Program-made: the position numbers and the translations under genes
Shown here: positions 34,366-47,836 of the stretch, piece after piece
Layout: each line of letters begins with the position of its first letter
Numbering within the stretch: position 1 is the first letter of the stretch
NCBI GenBank assembly: GCA_016647705.1
Contig: CM028329.1
Span: 60,219,231 to 60,283,230 of the forward strand
Direction: 5' to 3'
Source of the DNA: Eucommia ulmoides
Taxonomy: Eukaryota > Streptophyta > Magnoliopsida > Garryales > Eucommiaceae
Length of the DNA stretch: 64,000 nucleotides
The notes under the pieces: model-generated
Seen by the model: only the letters and a program-made list of their open reading frames with translations
What the model was told of the DNA's origin: nothing
Database searches by the model: none

Positions 34366-34639
34366 GGCTGGGATCAACGATGATTTTTTTTTTTTTGTAA
34401 TTTTAGTTTTGATTCAATTGGGCTGGACTTGATTCAGCCCATTTAAAATGAAATCCCATTTTCGTGGTTTTCATTCCAATGGAATCACAAAAGTGATTCA
34501 ATGGAGAACCAAACAACGAAATAGCAATCAAGGGCGGAATGCGATTCCATTCCGCCTCCGATTCGTCCAACCAAACATGCCGTAAGTGTTTTGGCGTCAC
34601 TGATATAAGTTATCTTGCGATTCATAATCAATATTTCAG
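34366..34639. other. Flank left of the SIRE-like LTR (C2)
   Basis: GATTGGGCTGG occurs twice (about 34361 and 34418). From the second occurrence on, the sequence matches 13908 onward in copy 1 with many differences. No gene. Confidence 0.5.
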
Positions 34640-35617
34640 TGTTATATTCCAAGCTTTGTTTTTAATTGTGATTTTATATTATTATTGCTTACTTGGATAT
34701 AAAATCTTTGTGAAATCGTTTTTGAACTTTAAAGAGTATAAAAATTATTTTAAACGATTTTTGCAATAATCTGATTACGTGCTTATTTTTTTGCTACCCA
34801 TATTTATTATAATCAGATTTTGTATTCCTCTCGTAATATTCTATCATTAGTAAATTCAAGACATTAATCGAGTTAAATTGATTTGAGGTGGTAAAAGCTC
34901 CGAGTGGGAAGAAATTCATTAATTATTGTAATTGGTGAGTTTGTGCGGATTAGATACTATTGGAGTATCTAATCAGAGGTAGCTTGAGTTTCGATCTCTT
35001 CCGGTAAAGAGATTGATGTTTAATCTTTACCTATTGTATAGAAATGTTAGGTTACTCTTTTCTCTTGAAAAGAGTTAGGCTTGATTCTTCTTGATTATAA
35101 TTAAATTGGTGTGATTTGTAACGGTTTCATCCTTGCCGGTGAAAATGATACTTGGAGTGTTTTTTGTGAGGTTTGATTCTTAGCCTGGGAAAAGAATTAG
35201 GTTAGTCGTTAGCCTGAAAAAAGATAGATTCTTCTTTAACCTGTAAAAAGGGAATTGTAAAAGTTGATTATGAGTCTGTAAAAGAATCATTGTGTAAAGG
35301 TTTTATTCCTACCTGTTGAAGGAATCAAGTGGTTTAGTGGGTGCGAATCTCCGTTGGGCTCGGAAGATTGGATTAGTCAAGAATAGCTTGGTAAACCAGG
35401 ATATATTCTTGTGTGCTGCATTATTACTTTATTATGTTCCTGTTGTTTGGGTGTGTGCACTTAGAATTAATAACACTTATCCGATGCATTATAAAAATAT
35501 AATTGATTTAGGATTAAATTAATTATTTGATAATTCAAGTGTTGAAAGATAAGAATTTTGCTTAAATTTTTATAACTACCCAATTCACCCCACCTCTTGA
35601 GTATCACTGGGCCAACA
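34640..35617 (+). mobile_element. Solo LTR, copia (SIRE-like) (C2)
   Basis: TGTTATATTCC to GGGCCAACA. Differs from the copy 1 version by several percent but is nearly identical to copy 3. The hairpin run lies at about 34990-35330. Confidence 0.6.
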
Positions 35618-37118
35618 AATACAGACAATAAATGTTAGAAACTAAAACTAACATTTAATTAATTGACAAATAATTTAAGAGTCTTAAATTAGGGAGTTCC
35701 TTAATTTAACAAATAATAAAATGAAAACAAATTAAAAATGACAAAAAATTAACTGTTATAAATTTAAGAATTGCCTCAACTGACCACCACCAACAATTCT
35801 ATCAGTCAACAACACTATCTCATAGCTGTAATGCTCAAGTGATTCAAATTTTCAAGCACCAATGAAATAATTCAAAGCAAAACTATTTTGAAATACTATA
35901 TAAGCCTTGTTTAACTGATTTTCTTAATTTCTTTGGTATATTCCCCTTTGTATACCTAAATAACGACGCACTAATTTCAATAGTGAAGGTCTTGATGTGA
36001 AAGATAAAACAAGCTCCAATCCTCTATACATGCAAAAACAATCATCCTACCAACCACATCATAAATACCTGATGCTGAGTGAGGAGAGCCACTAGTGAAC
36101 AAAGTTGCAAAGTAGCAGGGCAGCAAAAGAGTCCATGAAGCAAAGAAGGAAGCAACGATTGTGACGAAGGATGAAGGCTGAATGATGTTGTGTGCTGCAA
36201 TGAAGGTGACGATGGAGGGAAGAATGAAGAGAACAGTTAAGTCCCAAATTAGGGCTTTGAATGTTGGCTTGAATTGAATGAATCGAAAGCTGCTGAGGAA
36301 ATATGTTCTTAAAATTCACATTGCGTACCCTTTAATTAATTTAAATTTGTTACTTTTTAACTTTTTGAAATATTAAGCATGATTCCGTCATATCCCCTTA
36401 ACGTGTCCAAGCGTATCCATGACATGTCCAATTTAAAATTTATTTATTTTTATTCTATGAGACACCCTGATACATATCCCGTCATACCCTCTGTGTATAT
36501 GCGTACGGCGATCTTCAAGAAAGTATCCGTGCTTGCTAATTAAGGTTCTTGTTTGGCTGATGGATTTTCTATTTTGCCATATTGCACTTTCAGAAATTTT
36601 GTTTGAGTTCTGAAATGACAAACGTTTGGGAACTGTAAATCCAGGGATCCAATTGCAGTAATATTATATTTATTAGGCAAAGTTTCAATGATTATTTCAT
36701 ATTCCACTAATCAGCAGAAATCCCAATGGATCAGGATGAAAATTGATGTTACCATACCTAGCGTTTTCTGTTTTCCAACAGAGCTAGTGTTCAACAGATT
36801 CTTAAGCATGACACTAAACAGGAGAGCTAGTGTTCAACAGAAAGCTACGTAGAAATAAACTAGCTATGTAGAATTATGATTCACATCTGTTCATATTTAA
36901 ACTCTACAAAGGGAAATAGATCATAAAATCCTATTTGAAGCTGTAACTCAGGAATCTTCATGAGTCCTTTCTATTATTATTTTTTTAAATGTATGTTTTT
37001 CACCAAAATCAGTGATGACTGCTTTCAGATTTTTCGCTCTCCATATTGGAATGCACAATGAATCGCTTCCATCTAAAGTCAGATTCAGAAATGGAAAACC
37101 GTCTAGCTAATATGTTGG
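35618..37118. other. Low-copy-looking sequence without a clear gene (C2)
   Basis: Counterpart of 15107-16606. The minus-strand frame near 36092-36319 is shorter here because one T is missing near 36191, which argues against it being coding. Confidence 0.4.
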
Positions 37119-37273
37119 AAACCCTAACCCTAATTTCAACTCTTCAATTCTGTGCTACCTAAAAAACGCAAACAGAGAATACAACAATGGCGATTCATTT
37201 AGCAACAAATCTTACCTGTTTGTTCTGCAACTACCTAATTTGTCTTCAATCGCAAGCGATGATGATCCCGTAG
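37119..37273 (+). other. Orphan gene-start-like segment (C2)
   Basis: Telo-box at 37119-37133 and ATG at 37187 in the same AACAATGGCG context, with the stop at 37273. Confidence 0.35.
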
Positions 37274-37503
37274 CGAAGAATGAATGCTTTAGAAAATCCG
37301 CATAGATAGAGAACCTTGATTTAAAAAAGGTAGAAATTATTTATGAAACCGATAAATTTGTGATGATGCAACACATAGTTCCTCCAATCTTTCAGATCAA
37401 CTGGCCAGGAAATAATTAGACTCAAACAATCTTCTCTGGACTTCTCTCGAAGCAATTCAGATTTTTATTTTTATTTTTATTATTTTTTCTGTTATATTTT
37501 TGT

Positions 37504-37723
37504 TGGGTTAATAGCACTTTACCCGTGGTTTAGCTGATTGCACTTACCCCTGTATTAGTACTTACCTCCCTGTAATCTTGATTCAGGTGTATTTACCCTC
37601 CATATCAAGAAAATAAGTGGTTTGAAAACCTAACCGCATGAGGGGTAAGTGGTGATTTTCAAACTACATAGGAGAAAAATATAAATTGGTCAAACCACGG
37701 AAAGGGCAAAGTGCTATTAACCC
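37504..37723. mobile_element. MITE, 220 bp, with 9-bp target duplication (C2)
   Basis: TATTTTTGT at 37495-37503 and 37724-37732 frames the same inverted ends as in copy 1. Confidence 0.8.
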
Positions 37724-37888
37724 TATTTTTGTATATGTTTACATCTCTTTTGGGAAAAAAAAAAATATTGAAAAGTGGAAAGAGAGAGAGAGTGCATTTT
37801 TCAAGACATTTTAGTGAATTTTTACATATTTTTTAAATTTTTTTCATATATCAAATAAAAATAATGAATGGCACCACTTAAAAATAAT

Positions 37889-38591
37889 AGATACGATATA
37901 AATTAATTAAATTAGAATTTGTTGTCTTACAAAAATTGATAAAATTAATCCTAATTTATGGTTATTTGTTTGTTATTTCATAATATATTAGTAAAAGTTA
38001 ATTTATAAAAAATATTGTTTTATCTAATTTTTTATAGTAAATTTATATGAAAAAAAATAGAGAAACTCTCATTTTTATTATTAAAATAGGTCACTACTTG
38101 CAAGCTTATATTGAAAAAACGCTGCTTATATATTTATTATTTATGATAAATTCAAATACATATTCTCTCACTACATCAACAACAACATAATAAATAGGGG
38201 GAATATAAATGTTGTTATCCAACAATAATGTTAATAACAACATAATGAATAAAGAGATGCAAATGTTGATTTACAACAACAATGTCAACAACAATAATAT
38301 AATGAATGAGAGATGTAAATTTTATTGTACAAACAAACAATTTTCATATACCAATTAGGCATTTTTCTAAACTTAAATGGTCACATGAGAATAAGAATGA
38401 ATAAGTAATGGGTCTTGGAGTCTATTATAAAATACCATATTTATATTTGGTATTTATAATTGTCACTAAAATTATACATCCGCTCTCGAACATTGCTAGC
38501 AAAATAACCAAATAATATTTATGTTTCATATTTCAATATTAAGAATTTTTTTTTTTTTTTACGCCTGCACAATGTACAAGTCTAAAACTAG
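37889..38591 (+). mobile_element. Helitron-like element, plus strand (C2)
   Basis: 3' end CTAG at 38588-38591, preceded by the same imperfect hairpin. Confidence 0.55.
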
Positions 38592-38725
38592 TAAAAAGAG
38601 AAACTTGAGATGTAGCGCGACGTCAAAAATAAAAAAAGGGGTTGCCATCATTTTTCACGCATAAAATTCGTGGAAGGAGAGACAACAAGGGGTTAATTTT
38701 GGGTCGATTTCACTATATATTAAAA

Positions 38726-40190
38726 CTAGTTTTTGACCCGCACATTGTGCGGTAAAAAAAATTAGAAGTAGTTACTGAGCAATTTTGTTTTGCGGTAGAA
38801 ATTACTGAATGAACCCAAGAAGTTTAGTTTGCACTAATCAGTCCTCCTGATAATTTGAGGACAAATTTGCCCCTATTAAATGAGCAGTTACATCTCATAT
38901 CTTGCGATTTAACTTTATTAATGAATTTGCATCTTCCATACTTGTTGTCACCCCTAACAACGTTGAACAAAATATGGTAACAAATTACCAATGAAATTGA
39001 AAACAAAACATATAATTTCTCCCAATTGTTATTGTTGTTCAATGATTTTTTTTACACTACAATAATCTATAAATCATAATCTTCAAAATGAGATATTAAT
39101 TTTTTTTGAGTTCTAGATTAGGATACACGCAAATATTATACATAACATTAACTGTAATATGAATATTATGTATAACATTACTATAATTTGTGTGCCTTGT
39201 GAGTGATGATTATAACATCCAAGGTAATATAAATAACATCAATAATGTTGATAATAGCACAAATTATATTAATGTCTTGAATGTAATATGACTAAATGAT
39301 AAAAGTGGTTTGGATATTGAATGTAACACTCAACTGTATTTTGATAATATATAAGACTGTGTTAATTGTAATACGGATGTGAAAACTGAAAAATTCTAGA
39401 AGTACCATGTTGAATGTAACATGAATGTATGAATCTGAAACTGATGAAAAAATAGTGAATATAATATCTTTTTGAAGATCTTATTCGGACGAATCTAAAT
39501 ATATAATTAGATCGTGAAAAAATGTGTGCAATAACAGTTATTTTGATTTTAATAAAATATTTTTGTGTGAAACTTATATATGAAAATTTCAATCATGCAT
39601 GGGCAAATTAGGCATTCCAATTTTCGCGTATTAAAAATTGGGACTAGATAGTTCGAACTTTTTTGGACAACACGATTGTTTGGTTCAAACTTAAACACTT
39701 AGAATCAATTGGTAATTACATTCTTAATTTAGGTTCACTTAGTAATTTTTTCAAAAAATTATAGTAAATTTTTAATATTAAAGTATGAAACACATAAGTA
39801 TCATTTGGTTACTTTAGTAACAATATCTGGGAGCCGATGATTAAATTTTAATAAGTAATTACGTCATCTTATAAATAAAAAAAATAATTATACTATTAAA
39901 AATTATATAAATAATCACAAAAGTGAAATAATATTTTTATAAATTAATTTTTATTAATATACTATAAAATAACAAACTTTAGCATCAATATTATCAATTT
40001 TTACAAGTCAACGAATTCTAATTTAATTAATTTATATCGTATCTACTTTCTTTTATAAATTAGGATTCATTTTATCAATTTTTGCAAGTCAACAAATTCT
40101 AATTTAATTAATTTATATTATATTTACTTTCTTTTGGGGTGGGATATTTTTTTAATCAAAGTTATTTTTAAGCAATTTAAAATGTGCACC
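38726..40190 (-). mobile_element. Helitron-like element, minus strand (C2)
   Basis: Terminal CTAG at 38726-38729 and perfect hairpin at 38738-38752 on the plus-strand coordinates. Confidence 0.65.
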
Positions 40191-42038
40191 GTGTAAAGAC
40201 TTGTTTCACATTGATTCGATTTATGAATTCTTCCATTCATAAACTATGTTCCCAATCTGAAACTTTCCAAATCTGAAAATTTTCTTTGGTACAAATCAAA
40301 AACATTTAAAAAAAAAAAAAAACTCTAAGATTTACAAGAAAACAAATCAGTTCAAACATTCATCAAATCGTAAATGATCATTAAATATGGCTCCTTTTTT
40401 GATCAAAACATTTGTCTATTTCAAATATATCATTAAAATTTTGGCGCAAATCAAATTCAAAATCTCAATTACTTTATACCAAACAAATATAAAAATAATA
40501 AAACATCATAGTTCTAAATCTCGTTTTTCTTCTACTTTTTACTCAAAACTTGTCATTATCAATCCATTGTAATTCTTTCTAAACACAAACCAAAAAGAGA
40601 AAAAGAAAAATTCAATGTGTATCGTAGAAAATAAGAAAATTCATTTCTAGATCTTGATCCCCAAATCAACTTTACATTTAGCATTAAAAATAGAAGTGAG
40701 CTTTGGAGGTTTATCATTTGGAAGAAAATCCATGAATACCTTTGCATATCACGCTAATCCCCTTTTACATATTCGTCCCGTCCATCTTCATCACTACCAT
40801 TGTGTCTAATAAAACTTTCATTGCCATCATGTCCTTAGTTTTTTCTTTCTTTCAATCCTTACTAGATGGAGAAAAAATGGAAATCACAACTATGTTGACA
40901 AAACTTAGGAGGAGAGAGAGGGAGAGAGAAAACATGTGAATGAGGAGGAGAAGAATGTCTGATGACCATGAAATATTACAAATCCCACAGATTAACGGAG
41001 GAAATTTTAGCAGCTGTTGTGAAGTTTTTTCAAGTTCTAAAGTGTTATGAAGTCTTTCCAAATTCTAAGTTGTGTTGGAATTTCAACTTCAAATGAACAT
41101 GCAAGTTGATGGAATGCAAAGAATGAGTTGGGATGTTATAAAAGGAAGAAGAAGAGACAATGAACAATAAAATTCAATTTTAAAAACTAAATTTAATTAG
41201 TAGAATTATGAAAATAAATTAATTAGTGGAATTATGATAACAAAACTAATTAAAATACTCTTAATAATTTAAATATACTCAAAATCTTGAGCAAAAAAGA
41301 AAATAGTATTGGAGAACTCATTCATTTGAAGGCTTGATCTTCCACTTTTAGATTTTCTTATATGATTAGATACTATATTATTGGTTTTTTAAAATGACAG
41401 GAGAAGTAAAAATATTTTTCTAAATGAAAGGAGGTATTTTTTTTAGGTTTTTTCAAATGAAATGGGATGTGACTGAAATGTACCCATGAAAATATTCATT
41501 AAATAAAAAAAATCACTCAATACACTATATTATTAAGACTTTTCAATCTAGAGTGAATATGTTCTACTCACAAAACTCTTCTCTTGAGCAAAACCCTTAC
41601 TCAATATTAGAATAAATAATCTCACCGTTTCTTACAAAATGGAGCTTTAACACTCTCAAGATAAAGAACTTAAAAATCTCTAAATGTGTACGAAGCTAAA
41701 TACAATAATCACTCAAATGAATATGAATAAACAAAAATGAAGGTCATCATAATTTTTGCTTGGAAGCTTGTAATATAACTCTTTGAAGCACTTGTGTGAG
41801 ATTAGCAATTGGCGATCTTTGCTTCCAGCAAATTGGCCTCCTTTTATATTGCTAGAAATGTGTTGGGAGGACTCAAGAATGAAGCAAGGAGCTCATATGA
41901 CCATTGCACTTTGTTTCTTTGAAAGATCGTGACATTTTGGCTCTGTAGCACTAATTTTTCTACACACTTTCAAAAAATCCAGAACACTTTTCTATCATGA
42001 TAAATGCTAGAATATTTTCTATTAATGAAATAGACCCA
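40191..42038. other. AT-rich sequence, nothing recognised (C2)
   Basis: Contains the 16-bp segment shared with copy 3 but not copy 1 near 40260. No gene seen. Confidence 0.5.
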
Positions 42039-42312
42039 TGTAAGACCCAGATTTCAGCACGTACGTCATTTTAGTTGCATTTTAGAGCAATTGGAAAAAT
42101 TGTGTTAATTCATATCCAAATTAAAAAGTTTATGGGTTAAATTGCAAATTTAGAAACATTTATTTTAAACTTGGGATTCAAATTGTCATTTAAGTTATAA
42201 AACTTAAGTTTTTAGGGGTGAAATTGCAATTTAAGAAAATTTTAAAGGTTGAATTGGACTAAAATGAAGAGTTAAAGAAATTAGGGGGGGGAAAAAAGTA
42301 ATTATAACAAAA

Positions 42313-42343
<31 letters not shown>

Positions 42344-43866
42344 GCATGTCTGTGCGTGCGTGTGCCATGAGCTCACCCGGAGACAGGAGAGGATAGGAGA
42401 GGGGTGACGTGGCGTGAAGGAATCCAAAAACTAATTCACAAAAACCCATGCAATTAAATGATCCATAAAAATCGTGATCTCAAAGCCGAAAAATAAGGAG
42501 AAAACGGAGGAGAAAAATCAGAAATCTAGAGAGAGAGATGGTCTCGGAGCTGTGGTGATCACCGGTGGTGGTGGGTGTGTTCTTCTGGTTGTTTGGACAA
42601 TTCCATGTGCGTGGTTGCGGTTGGTCGTGTGTGCTCTGTTCAGTTCGTCACCATTTTGCGCGTCATCGATGTATGGGTGTGGGTGATTGACGGTGGTTGT
42701 GTTCCTCTGTTTTGAACCGACGTGCAGGTGTATGTGTGTGTGTGTGTTCTCTGATAATTTGTTGTGTGTAAGTGTGTGGGAGTTTTATTGACAGTGTGTG
42801 TGGGTGTGTGCTACTGTGTGTGGTGTGTGTTCAGTTACCAGAGTGGGTAAAGATAGAGGGAAGTTTGCCGGTAGAAGTGATCGTCGTGTTTTGTGTTTCG
42901 TGGGTGTGTAGGTGTTGTGTTGTGGGGTGGTTTGATCATACTTGTGTGGGGTGTTGTTGGTAGAACGGGCTGTTGTGTAGGTGCGTTTTGGTCGTTGGTG
43001 AGGGGCGGTGAAATAGCCGCCGGAGTTAGTGAAGAAGAGAGAGAGAAGGGGGTTGTTCTTATCAAAGCAAGAGCTGAACGAAGAAGACGGTTGTTCGCCT
43101 AGGCGATGGAGCATCAACGCAAAGTAGAAAGAAACTAGAGTGTGTTCGCCTAGGTGGTGACGCGTCAGTAAGCAAATCAGAGAAAAGAAGAAGTGTGTTC
43201 GCCGCGGCGGTGGATCCTTCGCCGAGGCAGTGAGTACTGGAACACAAACTAAATTTTTTAAGAAAAAAAGAAATCGATAACCGTTTCGGAGCGGGTAACG
43301 TTTCTTGTTAAATTTTATGTTTGTTAAATTTAACTACTAGTATCAAATTTCGTAATCGGAATAATAAATTTTGGGACAGCTCGTATTACTAAGTTTATAC
43401 AGTAAATTTTAACGAAGCGAAACTTAGTCGAATGATAATTTTTCATAATAAAATGTGGGGACGGGAAAGTTGTGAAACTTAGGGCCTGCATTGCATGATT
43501 AGATTATTTTAAATAGATTATTAATTTAGGTTTTATCACTATTAGGTTCGCAGGCACCGGGGTCTCGATAGAGTGTAGTCAGTGAAAATTTTGCAAAGCG
43601 GATAACCAGGTAAGTGTATTGTCTTCTATGTAAATTACAAATTGTATTTTCGTATATATTATGGAAAATTGTGTTTGTTTAAAATGGACGAATTTGCAAC
43701 TTATATGGATCAAACTGTTTTGGGTGTTTGGGAAAAATGATTTGTTGAATCTAGTTGGTTTCTAACAAAGGTAAAAAAATGATTGTAGACCGAGTCGTTT
43801 ATTGTTGAGGTGGAAATTGATGTTGGATCCGATTACGCCATAGTATTTCTTCCCGAAAGGGATGTG

Positions 43867-43998
43867 GATTATCTGTTAGGCATAGTCCGGCAGAGCATTG
43901 ATTATCTGCTAGGCATAGTCTTGCAGAGCGTTGTTTATCTACTAGGCATAGTCCTACAGAGTGTTGATTATCTGCTAGGAAAAGTCCGACAGAGCGTT
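43867..43998 (+). repeat. 33-bp tandem repeat, four units, in LTR (C3)
   Basis: As at 606-737, with two substitutions in the third and fourth units (GAGTGTT, GTCCGAC). Confidence 0.85.
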
Positions 43999-44141
43999 GT
44001 TATGACCTGCTAGGAAGGCAAATCCTACGGGTCGTACGGTACCGTTGCAACTCCCGATCGTGAGGTTAAAACGATTCTACTGGCTAATCGGAGGGTGGTG
44101 TAGTGTTTTGTCGGATACGGTGAACCGGTGAATAAACTTGC

Positions 44142-44193
44142 ATATATATATATATATATATATTACTTTATATATATATATATATATATATAT
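44142..44193. repeat. Interrupted TA microsatellite in LTR (C3)
   Basis: Two TA runs separated by TTACTTTA, which also follows the run; the interruption looks like a duplication of the right border of the array. Confidence 0.9.
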
Positions 44194-44813
44194 TACTTTA
44201 TACTGGATTGAATGGATTGGTGTATCTATTATTTTGATTGCGTTATACTATTTGGTTAGATATAGTATTCTGTTGGATTTTCACTGCTTACTTGGAGTAT
44301 TATACATATATGAGTTTATTTCTGTGGTAACAGGAAACGGAGTTTTTTTCAGTGTAGTATGTGAATACAGTATTATTATTTGAAAAATGTGATGGTTGTA
44401 TTATTAATTGAAATATGGTATTTAAATTATTATTATACTTGATCCATACAAATGTTTTTATTATGAAGACAATACACCGATAAAAATTTTGATTTCAGGT
44501 GCAACTGCTATGAGTCGGTCCCTTACTGGCACTAGGTAGAGTCCAGTGGTAGTGTTGTTTGGAAGTGGGCTATCTAAGGCGAACCCGTGGGAGGTTTATC
44601 ATTTTTATTTTGTTGTTACTATTTTTGGTTATATATATATTCTGGGGCGGATGTGTCATAGTTGGGATAACGTTGTATAGTTGTATTTCAGTATATGTGT
44701 TGGTGTATATATGTGGAATTTTCTGGTTGGTTGGTTGGTTGTTCAGGGGATGTTATGGTGACGTCATGCCTGCCCCAAGGTGACGGGTGTCCAGGGTAGG
44801 GTGTGACAACCCA

Positions 44814-47505
44814 TGATTCATTAAGTAATATAGATACAATAATGTTTCAGTGTTCAAACAATGTACTCACATTGTATTTGATCAAGAGAGTGGTTGTATG
44901 TTATGATTCCGTGAACCAAGTAGAAGACAAGATGGTGGACAACTCAGAAAAATTTCTATCATGATAAATGTACAAGAGAGGCTCTGTATTATTTGAATAT
45001 AATCGCGATAATGAGGATCAGGGTTGGTGTGCATTCAATGAGAGATAAAGTGTGGGTTTGTATTAAATGAGCAACCCTACCATATAGTCAAATAATACTT
45101 TTAATATAATATCTTTGTATTCCCACCTATATATCTTGACAAATAGATGCATTTGAAAGATATAATGAATTTATACAATCATAATAATGATGTATAATGA
45201 TTCTAATATATCATTACAAGTTATTAGATCATTTAGCATGTTTGTCAAGTAGTTCCAACACTTCAACAATTTTATCATGTGAAAATAGAATTTTCATAAA
45301 CATTTTGCCAAAATGTCAATTAAACATAGATACAATGTTATACATATCAATCAATCACATATATATTATGTAGGCACGTCATATAAACATGTTATGACAT
45401 GAATTAGTCAATAAGAACAAGAATTGATAGGTAAAATCATTTTTGAGTTCATGCCAAAAATCTGTTAAATGAATTCTTGAACACTTGAAATGATTTTGAT
45501 CAAATTAGTTCAATCCAAGGTTGATTTGATCAAATTGAATGATTGTTATGATGTTAAACACCTTAAATAAAGTATCGGAACATTAAAATTACATTTGGAA
45601 CAAGCTAATATCGACAAAACGAGACTCCGAAAACATAGCAGGAGAGAGAAAACCTACTTCCAACAAGTAGTCAATCACATAGGCTAAACGTAGTCGACTA
45701 CTTGTACTGAGATTTCAGCGCAAGTGCCGTTTTCATCTGTTTTTGGTTTTTTGGCCTTGGTTCGTGATCGTTTATCATGCTAAACACTTTTATAATATGT
45801 ATACATGATTTTGGAAGTGTTTTCATGATCAAAACATACAATGTACCATACGATCACATATAATTCAACTTTGAGCATTTGAACATTTTTGTGATCAAAA
45901 CGAGAAATCGCAACATAGGTATGATATGATCAAACGAATGACACGTATTGTGATATACAAACATATTAAACCTTCAAGATCAATATATAATAATTTCATG
46001 CACTTTTGGTATGTGTGCGCCCAACCTATAAAATTCTAAGTTCAATATCCTTGAGTTGTCGAAATGAAAAATTGTGTTAAGTAAATCATACATTTCGCCT
46101 TAAATTCATCTCTATGGTGTGTTTATATAAAATAATTCATTCCGTTGTGTTCACGTAGATCTAATTTCAATACTAAAAGGTAAGGACCGGATCGTGTTTT
46201 GAGCAAATACAAATTCTCATTGTCTCCATTGAGTTTTTCCACTTCAGAGGAGTTGTCTCATGCATGTAGCTTTCAATGTCAATCACCCCCTTCAACAAAC
46301 ATTTGAAATGCCTCCTAGTGTCCACCGCCATTGATATTGGTATAGTTACATGCAAGGAACAAGAATAATATTTTTTGCTTTCTCTCTCCCATTAAACCAA
46401 AGAGAGAGATGGAGTGAGTCAGAACACAATTTGTAAACGTAAGGCAATAGCTCATCGAGATAGCGAGAAGTTTTGATTAAAGAAGAAAGAGATAGTGAGC
46501 CCAACATCGATATGGTATTCAATACACCTAGCATAGAACACGAGTGCTAACTCTAAAACCATGTAGAAATCTAACGGGTCTAACTCCCTCTTGAAAGGCA
46601 CATTGTAAGATGAGGATTGCCCTAGGCTTTATATAAAGGTCAGGTTCAAGTAACACAAATGCTGTGGGATTCAACAGAGGGAGCTACCGGAAAAACAACA
46701 GATGAAAACAATAAGAGATATGGATAATCCTTTTAGAACCAGATAATTGATCCTTACAAATTGGAAATGACTAAAACAATTTTCATGAAAGTTAACAATA
46801 AACGAAATAGAGGATTAAAAAGCAGTCATACATGCAAACGATTGCATCAATCCTCTCTAGTATTCCACAGTTAAGTTTTTCATCAAAATTAATTGTCAAA
46901 CTTAAAAAATTAAATTAATAATTTATTCAATATTAACTAACACTAATTTTAAACACACGATTAGGCGAGCTTAGGAAAAAAATTATAATAAATTTTCAAT
47001 ATTGAAACATGAATGACTTATGTATCATTTTGTTACTCACTAAAACATAAATTTTAGTGAGTAATAGCATTTTATAAATACCAAAAACAAATATGTTATT
47101 AAAAATTGCATAACTAATCATAAAAGTAAAATTATATTGCTACAAATTAACTTTTATTAATATCTATAAATAATAAATAATCGTAAATTATGATTAATTT
47201 TGTCAATTTACAAGCCAACAAATTATTGTTCAATTAATTTGTATTGTATCTATTTTCTTTCTTAATAGATATATTTTTTGAATTACATTAGTTATCTTTT
47301 AAGCAATTTAAATTGTGCACCCGGGACAATTAATCATATTATATTTATCCATTAATTAGGGGGGGAAAATAACTAAAACAAAAAAGAGAAAAAAAGAGTG
47401 AGGCAAAATTTAGATTCTTAGAAAGAGCAATGGTTTCCAAACTATACATGAATCTATTAATAATTTTTTTTAATAAATATTTATACTAAAATTACTAAAA
47501 TTCGT
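44814..47505. other. AT-rich sequence without a recognisable gene (C3)
   Basis: Counterpart of 24280-26980; the Helitron-related fragment is at 46905-47323. Confidence 0.4.
46905..47323 (-). mobile_element. Helitron-related AT-rich fragment (C3)
   Basis: Assigned by internal similarity to 59269-60736. Confidence 0.45.
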
Positions 47506-47637
47506 GAATGATGGGTATATCTAAGACCTCTGTCGGGACTCATTGAGAGTCGTTCAAAGGCACAATAGATGCTAAGTTTGCCGGGGAATCGGCATGACAA
47601 TTTTTGTCTCTTGGGATCTAGGCGATGTCAATTGTAG

Positions 47638-47836
47638 GTCATTCTTCCCAGAGATCTCTTAGTTTGTCAAGATACCTCATCATGGTGTTGTCTTTGGCTT
47701 GATCTTCTCCCTGAATTGGTTGACCACCAATTGAGAACCATTGAATACAGAGAGGTCAGTTGCCCCAAGTTCTTTCCAATCGGAGACCAGCAACCAATGC
47801 CTCGTACTCGGCTTCATTATTAGTAGCTTTATAATC
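47638..47836 (-). pseudogene. Ty3/gypsy-type RNase H relic (C3)
   Basis: As in copy 2 but with one further T lost at about 47712 (CTCCCTGAATT), which adds another frameshift. Confidence 0.75.

Larger units (their letters stand above)
22736..43261. repeat. Macrorepeat copy 2 (20,526 bp)
   Basis: Colinear with copy 3 over its whole length, with differences mostly in A or T run lengths. It shares with copy 3 the truncated copia element after the DUF247 gene, and a 16-bp segment near 40260 that is absent at the matching place in copy 1 (about 19760). This groups copies 2 and 3 as the closest pair. Confidence 0.97.
42039..44808. mobile_element. Solo LTR, Ty3/gypsy Tekay/Del-like, complete (C2-C3)
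   Basis: 2770 bp, TGTAAGACCC to GGGTGTGACA, with ACCCA on both sides (42034-42038 and 44809-44813). Its start matches its inverted end slightly better than in the copy at 21521 (GACCC against GACTC). Confidence 0.82.
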
